9,523 nucleotides of DNA, taken from Coriobacteriia bacterium. GTDB taxonomy: Bacteria; Actinomycetota; Coriobacteriia; Anaerosomatales; PALSA-660. The notes beneath the pieces are model-generated. The model ran no database searches. It worked only from the letters and a program-made list of their open reading frames with translations, and had not been told where the DNA came from. The stretch lies in the NCBI GenBank assembly GCA_003133285.1, contig PKWR01000126.1:4430-13952 (forward strand), read 5' to 3'. Below, piece by piece: positions 6,817-9,523 of this stretch. How positions within the stretch are numbered: position 1 is the first letter of the stretch; each line of letters starts with the position of its first letter. The position numbers and the translations under genes were made by a program.

Positions 6817-7224
6817 ATGGCCACAGTTGATGCAGGTTCGAGCGGCAGCCGACGGGTGGTGCACACCGAGACCCGCTCTCCGATCGAAGTGATCTTGGCT
6901 CGCGTCGTCTACTACGTGTTCGGGGTGATCGAGGTCCTCATCGCGGCGCGCTTCGTGCTGCGCCTGCTCGGCGCCAACCGCGACGCGGGCTTCGTCGCGT
7001 TCATCTACTCGTTCACCGCGATCTTCATGGTGCCGTTCGAAGCGGTGTTCAAGACGCAGACCGCCGCTGGTGCGGCCTTCGAGGGAAGCGCGCTCCTCGC
7101 GCTCGCCGTCTACGCACTGATCGCGTGGGGCATCGTCACGCTCGTGCGCGCCGTCAGCCCGCGCCGGTCCTCCGAGACCGTCGAGCGTGTCGAGAAGAGC
7201 GAGGACACGACCAGCCAGCAGTGA
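6817..7224 (+). CDS. YggT-family membrane protein
   Basis: This 135-residue integral membrane protein has hydrophobic segments at about 28-51, 57-78 and 91-112, flanked by polar ends. The core VVYYVFGVIEVLIAARFVLR, followed by GANRDAGFVAFIYSFTAIFM and VPFEAVF, fits the YggT domain. In that domain, helices carry a conserved RxxLRLxGAN-like turn and a pro-phe exit. YggT proteins are linked to envelope maintenance and osmotic stress, and in Gram-positives (YlmG) to division-site or cell-shape functions. The precise activity is unknown. The acidic and basic C-terminal tail (114-135) is probably cytoplasmic. I chose the ATG at 6817 over an upstream in-frame GTG at 6778. GGAAGGA ends six bases before 6817, and the domain starts soon after. 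The gene follows the coiled-coil gene by 90 bases on the same strand. Confidence 0.88.
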   Translation: MATVDAGSSGSRRVVHTETRSPIEVILARVVYYVFGVIEVLIAARFVLRLLGANRDAGFVAFIYSFTAIFMVPFEAVFKTQTAAGAAFEGSALLALAVYALIAWGIVTLVRAVSPRRSSETVERVEKSEDTTSQQ

Positions 7225-7232
7225 ATCGGGCG

Positions 7233-7252
7233 CCCGCGGCTTCGGCTGCGGG
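7233..7252 (+). terminator. UUCG-capped hairpin after the YggT gene
   Basis: Eight base pairs (CCCGCGGC with GCTGCGGG, one G-U pair) close a TTCG tetraloop, a very stable RNA fold. It starts nine bases after the YggT stop. No T-run follows, so it may be a weak intrinsic terminator, a pause site or an mRNA 3'-end stabiliser. Confidence 0.5.
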
Positions 7253-7300
7253 GCTCATGCAACGCATCCTTCGGCACTCGTCAGACAAGGGGTGAGCAGC

Positions 7301-7561
7301 GTGGACGGTATGAGCATCCTCACGTGGATCATCGTCGGCCTCATCGCGGGCGTGATCGCCAAACTCGTCATGCGAGACAGCTTCGGGTGGATCGTGACGA
7401 TCCTTCTGGGCATCGTCGGCGCGTTCGTCGGCGGTTGGATCTCGGGCATGCTCGGCGGCCCGAGCGTCACCGGGCTCAACCTCATGTCTATCCTGGTCGC
7501 CGCGGGTGGGGCCATCGTCGTGCTCTTCGTGTACGGCCTTGTCGTCAGGCGACGGCTCTGA
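7301..7561 (+). CDS. GlsB/YeaQ/YmgE-family stress membrane protein
   Basis: This is an 86-residue, very hydrophobic inner-membrane protein with three helices and glycine-rich packing motifs: ILTWIIVGLIAGVIAKLVM, GWIVTILLGIVGAFVGGWISG and a last helix ILVAAGGAIVVLFVYGLVV ending in RRRL. This is the standard pattern of the transglycosylase-associated (GlsB/YeaQ/YmgE) family. The name is historical. Members are stress-induced and no enzymatic activity is shown. I chose the GTG at 7301 because AAGGGG (7287-7292) lies eight bases before it. The ATG at 7310, three codons later, is where many homologues begin, but it sits too far (17 bases) from that ribosome site. The longer frame upstream lies over the end of the YggT gene and is not coding. 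Confidence 0.87.
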   Translation: MDGMSILTWIIVGLIAGVIAKLVMRDSFGWIVTILLGIVGAFVGGWISGMLGGPSVTGLNLMSILVAAGGAIVVLFVYGLVVRRRL

Positions 7562-7649
7562 CGCCGCTTCGGAACGGGGCTCGCGCAGTCGGGCCGTTGC
7601 GACTCTTCCGCCTGAGCGCCGGACCGCCGCTGCGTGCGTCGGTCCCACG

Positions 7650-8165
7650 ATGAGTGCGCGTGCCACCGTCCCGACGGAACCGCCCGCCTACAACTTCTCC
7701 GCGATCACGGACCAGTTGTTCATCGCCGTGCGCCCGCGGTCTCGACACGTCGAGGCCATGAGAGGGCTGGGCGTGAGCCTCGTGCTGTGCACGCTGTGGT
7801 TCGCCCCGACCAGTGATCTCACCCGGCCACCCTTCGAGTCGGTGCGAGTGCCGATGATCGACTTCCCGCTGTTCCCGATCCCCCTGTGGATGTTCCGCCG
7901 CGGCGTGGCTGCGGCCCTTCCCGTGCTCGATGCCGGGGGACGGGTCCTCGTGTACTGCCGGGGCGGGCGTCACCGCAGCGTCGCGTTGACCTGCTGCATC
8001 CTCATCGCACAGGGGATGTCGGCCGACGAGGCCATGGACCTTGTGAAGACCAAGCGCCCTGTTGCCGACCCCCACGCCTGGTACATCGAGGCGCGGATAC
8101 GCGCCTTCGAACGGGACTGGCACGGGCGCCACGGAGACGAGCTCCGCCGCAACACCGCCGGCTAG
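7650..8165 (+). CDS. Dual-specificity/tyrosine phosphatase-like protein
   Basis: This 171-residue soluble protein has the cysteine-phosphatase signature CX5R at C103-R109 (VYCRGGRHRSVAL). The invariant Ser/Thr after the Arg is present (S110). The residue before the Cys is Tyr rather than the usual His, which could alter the thiol pKa. D71 in MIDFPLF is a candidate general acid. The early SAITDQLFIAVRP and RGLGVSLVLCTL stretches fit the dual-specificity (DSPc) fold, as does the closing helix after MSADEAMDLVK. Substrates may be phosphoproteins, phosphoinositides or other lipid phosphates. The next gene, 61 bases downstream, is a lipid kinase, which favours phospholipid-related work, but that is inference. 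The start is uncertain: no good ribosome site precedes the ATG at 7650, though the fold begins soon after it. Confidence 0.8.
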   Translation: MSARATVPTEPPAYNFSAITDQLFIAVRPRSRHVEAMRGLGVSLVLCTLWFAPTSDLTRPPFESVRVPMIDFPLFPIPLWMFRRGVAAALPVLDAGGRVLVYCRGGRHRSVALTCCILIAQGMSADEAMDLVKTKRPVADPHAWYIEARIRAFERDWHGRHGDELRRNTAG

Positions 8166-8226
8166 CTCGCAAGGCCGCGGTCGCAGTGTTCCGGCGTCGA
8201 CCCCGCTCGCAGAAAGGAGGCGTCGG

Positions 8227-9120
8227 ATGCGCATCAAAGTGATAGCGAATCCCAGCGCCGGGCAACCGGAGCCGGTCCTGAGTGTCCTCAACGATGCGTT
8301 CGGTCCGGCGGCGATCGACTGGGACGTGGTGGTCACTCACGGCAAGGGCGACGGGTACGAGGCGACACGCCGCGCGGTCGACGAGGGCTACGACCTGATC
8401 GCCGCGTACGGCGGCGACGGGACCGTCACGGAGGTGGCCTCGGCTCTCGCCTTGGGCGGTCCGCCGATGGCGATCTTGCCGGGTGGCACCGGCAACGCGC
8501 TGGCCGAGGACCTCGGCATCCCGAGGACCCTCGCCGAGGCCGCCGCCCTGATCGCGGGCGGCATGTACGACATCCGGCGGGTCGACATGGGGCGGGTCGG
8601 CGACGGGTACTTCATCCTGCGCCTCACGATGGGCTTCGAGGCCTCGGTCGTCGAGACCGCCACGCGAGAGCTCAAGGACCGCTTCGGCTGGCTCGCCTAC
8701 GCGTTCGCCGGTCTGCAGGCGCTCGCCGATCCCGCACGCACCTGCTATCTGATCGAGGTCGACGGCGTGGCCGTGGAGGCCGAGGGCCTGGCCTGCGTAG
8801 TCGCAAACTCCGCGAGTATGGGCGTCATCGACGTCAAGATCGCCGACGGGGTCGACCTGTCGGACGGGCTGCTCGACGTCATCGTGGTCGACCTTCCGGA
8901 CCTGTCCGCGCTCCTCGGAAGCGCGGCCGACGTGGCCGTCGGGGAGCCGCCGCGAGGATTGACGCGTTGGCGCGGCGAGCGGATCCGGATCGAGACCCGG
9001 CCGCAGCAGCCCGTGCTCGCCGACGGAGAGGACGCGGGGAAGACCCCCGTCGAGGCGTCGGTCGTGCCGAGCGCGATCGGGATCCTCGTGCCGAAGGGCG
9101 CACAGGCCTCGTCGAAGTAG
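8227..9120 (+). CDS. Diacylglycerol kinase-family lipid kinase (DagK/YegS type)
   Basis: This 297-residue cytoplasmic enzyme is predicted to phosphorylate diacylglycerol or a related lipid with ATP. The N-terminal nucleotide-binding domain carries NPSAG (8-12), the glycine-rich GGDGT (62-66) and PGGTGN (85-90) followed by ALAEDLGIP. The C-terminal beta-sandwich lipid-binding domain (about 115-290) includes GFEASVV, DGLLDVIVVD (213-222) and DGE (266-268), a conserved metal- and substrate-side motif. All family hallmarks are intact. The ATG at 8227 is clear: AAAGGAGG lies six bases upstream. The family also includes sphingosine and mannosyl-diacylglycerol-related kinases, so the substrate is not certain. 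The gene probably shares a transcript with the phosphatase before it. Confidence 0.92.
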   Translation: MRIKVIANPSAGQPEPVLSVLNDAFGPAAIDWDVVVTHGKGDGYEATRRAVDEGYDLIAAYGGDGTVTEVASALALGGPPMAILPGGTGNALAEDLGIPRTLAEAAALIAGGMYDIRRVDMGRVGDGYFILRLTMGFEASVVETATRELKDRFGWLAYAFAGLQALADPARTCYLIEVDGVAVEAEGLACVVANSASMGVIDVKIADGVDLSDGLLDVIVVDLPDLSALLGSAADVAVGEPPRGLTRWRGERIRIETRPQQPVLADGEDAGKTPVEASVVPSAIGILVPKGAQASSK

Positions 9121-9148
9121 CCAGCGACGTCGTGCGGGCGGCCCTCCG

Positions 9149-9182
9149 CGTTCCCCGTTCTCGTGCGGCCCCTTCGGGAACG
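9149..9182 (+). terminator. Hairpin between the lipid kinase and the selenoprotein gene
   Basis: CGTTCCC (9149-9155) pairs perfectly with GGGAACG (9176-9182) around a 20-base loop. It lies about 30 bases after the kinase stop. There is no T-run, and the loop is long for an intrinsic terminator, so it could equally be a leader structure of the next gene. Confidence 0.3.
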
Positions 9183-9223
9183 ATCTCGAAGGAGAAGTCT
9201 CCAAGAAGCCAGGAGAGGGCGCC

Positions 9224-9523
9224 GTGATCTCCGTCCCAGCCGGTACTGTGCACGCCTCGGAGTTCCGCGAGGGGCTCGATTGGATCGGGACCCGGAGTCC
9301 GGTGACCGTGGCGGGGCTGCGCGGCCGCGTGGTGCTGCTCGACTTCTGGACCTACGGTTGAATCAACTGCATGCATGTGCTCCCGCGTGTACGGGAGCTC
9401 GAAGAGCGGTTCGCGGACAGCCTGACGGTCATCGGCGTCCACTCCGGCAAGTTCATCACCGAACGGGTGACCGAGCGGATCGCGGAGGCCTGCGACAGGC
9501 TGGGCGTCGTCCATGCCGTGGTC
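9224..9523 (+). CDS. Selenocysteine-containing thioredoxin-fold protein, 5' part (runs off right edge)
   Basis: The visible 100 codons match the thioredoxin domain of NHL-repeat-type (NHLRC2-like) proteins: GLDWIGTRSPVTVAGLRG, VVLLDFWTYG, then a TGA, then INCMHVLPRVRELEERF and LTVIGVHSGKF. The family has Cys-x-x-Cys at this point, usually WTYCCINC. Here the frame reads G45-TGA46-I47-N48-C49, so the TGA replaces the first, attacking Cys. Conservation continues for 54 codons after the TGA, which would not be expected downstream of a true stop. A SECIS-like hairpin follows at the right spacing. I therefore read codon 46 as selenocysteine. The product would be a thiol-disulfide oxidoreductase with a more reactive UxxC centre. 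NHL propeller repeats would be expected beyond the window. The GTG start at 9224 has AGGAG at 9211-9215, eight bases upstream, and no better start lies in frame. No signal peptide is seen. Alternatives are a nonsense mutation or a sequencing error (TGC to TGA). Confidence 0.88.
9359..9361 (+). other. In-frame TGA read as selenocysteine (residue 46)
   Basis: The TGA lies 45 codons after the GTG start. It occupies the N-terminal Cys position of the thioredoxin CxxC motif and is followed by Ile-Asn-Cys. TGA ends ku, ligD, the YggT gene and the GlsB-like gene in this same window, so it is not reassigned genome-wide. Local recoding to selenocysteine is the simplest reading. Confidence 0.85.
9379..9398 (+). 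promoter_or_regulatory. Bacterial SECIS (bSECIS) hairpin
   Basis: GCTCCCG (9379-9385) pairs perfectly with CGGGAGC (9392-9398), giving a 7-bp stem around the six-base loop CGTGTA. The loop begins 24 bases after the TGA and has a G in its first two positions followed by U. These are the features described for bacterial SECIS elements that bind SelB. The hairpin lies within the coding sequence, as bacterial SECIS elements must, and still encodes conserved residues (LPRVRE). Confidence 0.8.

Noticed and set aside
5470..6864. A long minus-strand frame of 464 codons extending the membrane protein gene upstream to 6864
   Set aside because: The extension lies antisense to the coiled-coil gene and over the promoter region. 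A strong GGAGG site marks the ATG at 6186, and the extra residues are Cys/Arg-rich without family likeness.
9359..9361. TGA as a global reassignment (for example to Gly or Trp)
   Set aside because: TGA ends at least ku, ligD, the YggT gene and the GlsB-like gene in this window, so it works as a stop elsewhere.
9371..9523. A conventional ORF starting at the ATG at 9371, after the TGA
   Set aside because: It would begin in the middle of the thioredoxin active site (MHVLPRV), has no ribosome site just upstream and would lose conserved sequence on the other side of the TGA.

Overview
This is a high-GC bacterial window with about eleven protein-coding genes and no rRNA, tRNA, CRISPR array or transposase. 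The organism is probably an actinobacterium, perhaps a selenocysteine-using line such as Coriobacteriia. That rests on GC bias, GTG starts, strong AGGAGG-type ribosome sites and gene content, so it is an inference. The most notable feature is the gene cut off by the right edge. It is a thioredoxin-fold protein in which an in-frame TGA stands where the family has the first Cys of its CxxC motif. Reading continues cleanly to the window end, and a bacterial SECIS-like hairpin follows the TGA. I read it as a selenoprotein that ordinary gene calling would truncate or miss. TGA is a normal stop in several other genes here, so the code is not globally reassigned.

Left part (1-1708): a minus-strand two-component pair, made of an OmpR/PhoB-type response regulator and the N-terminal part of a membrane sensor kinase that runs off the left edge. 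Divergent from it is a small VOC/glyoxalase-fold protein on the plus strand. A strong hairpin separates that gene from the convergent DNA-repair genes.

Middle (1736-5352, minus strand): a bacterial non-homologous end-joining operon, Ku followed by a three-domain LigD (phosphoesterase, ligase, polymerase). A probable small secreted protein lies just upstream of ku. The LigD interdomain linker carries a roughly 100-bp imperfect inverted repeat read in frame. Next is a separate membrane protein with a channel-like C-terminus (5470-6186, minus).

Right part (6439-9523, plus strand): a run of small envelope or stress-type genes, namely an sll1863-like coiled-coil protein, a YggT protein and a GlsB/YeaQ-like protein. 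Then come a dual-specificity-type phosphatase, a YegS/DagK-family lipid kinase and the selenocysteine thioredoxin. The theme of the window is stress survival: break repair without a template, envelope stress, lipid phosphate signalling and thiol redox chemistry.
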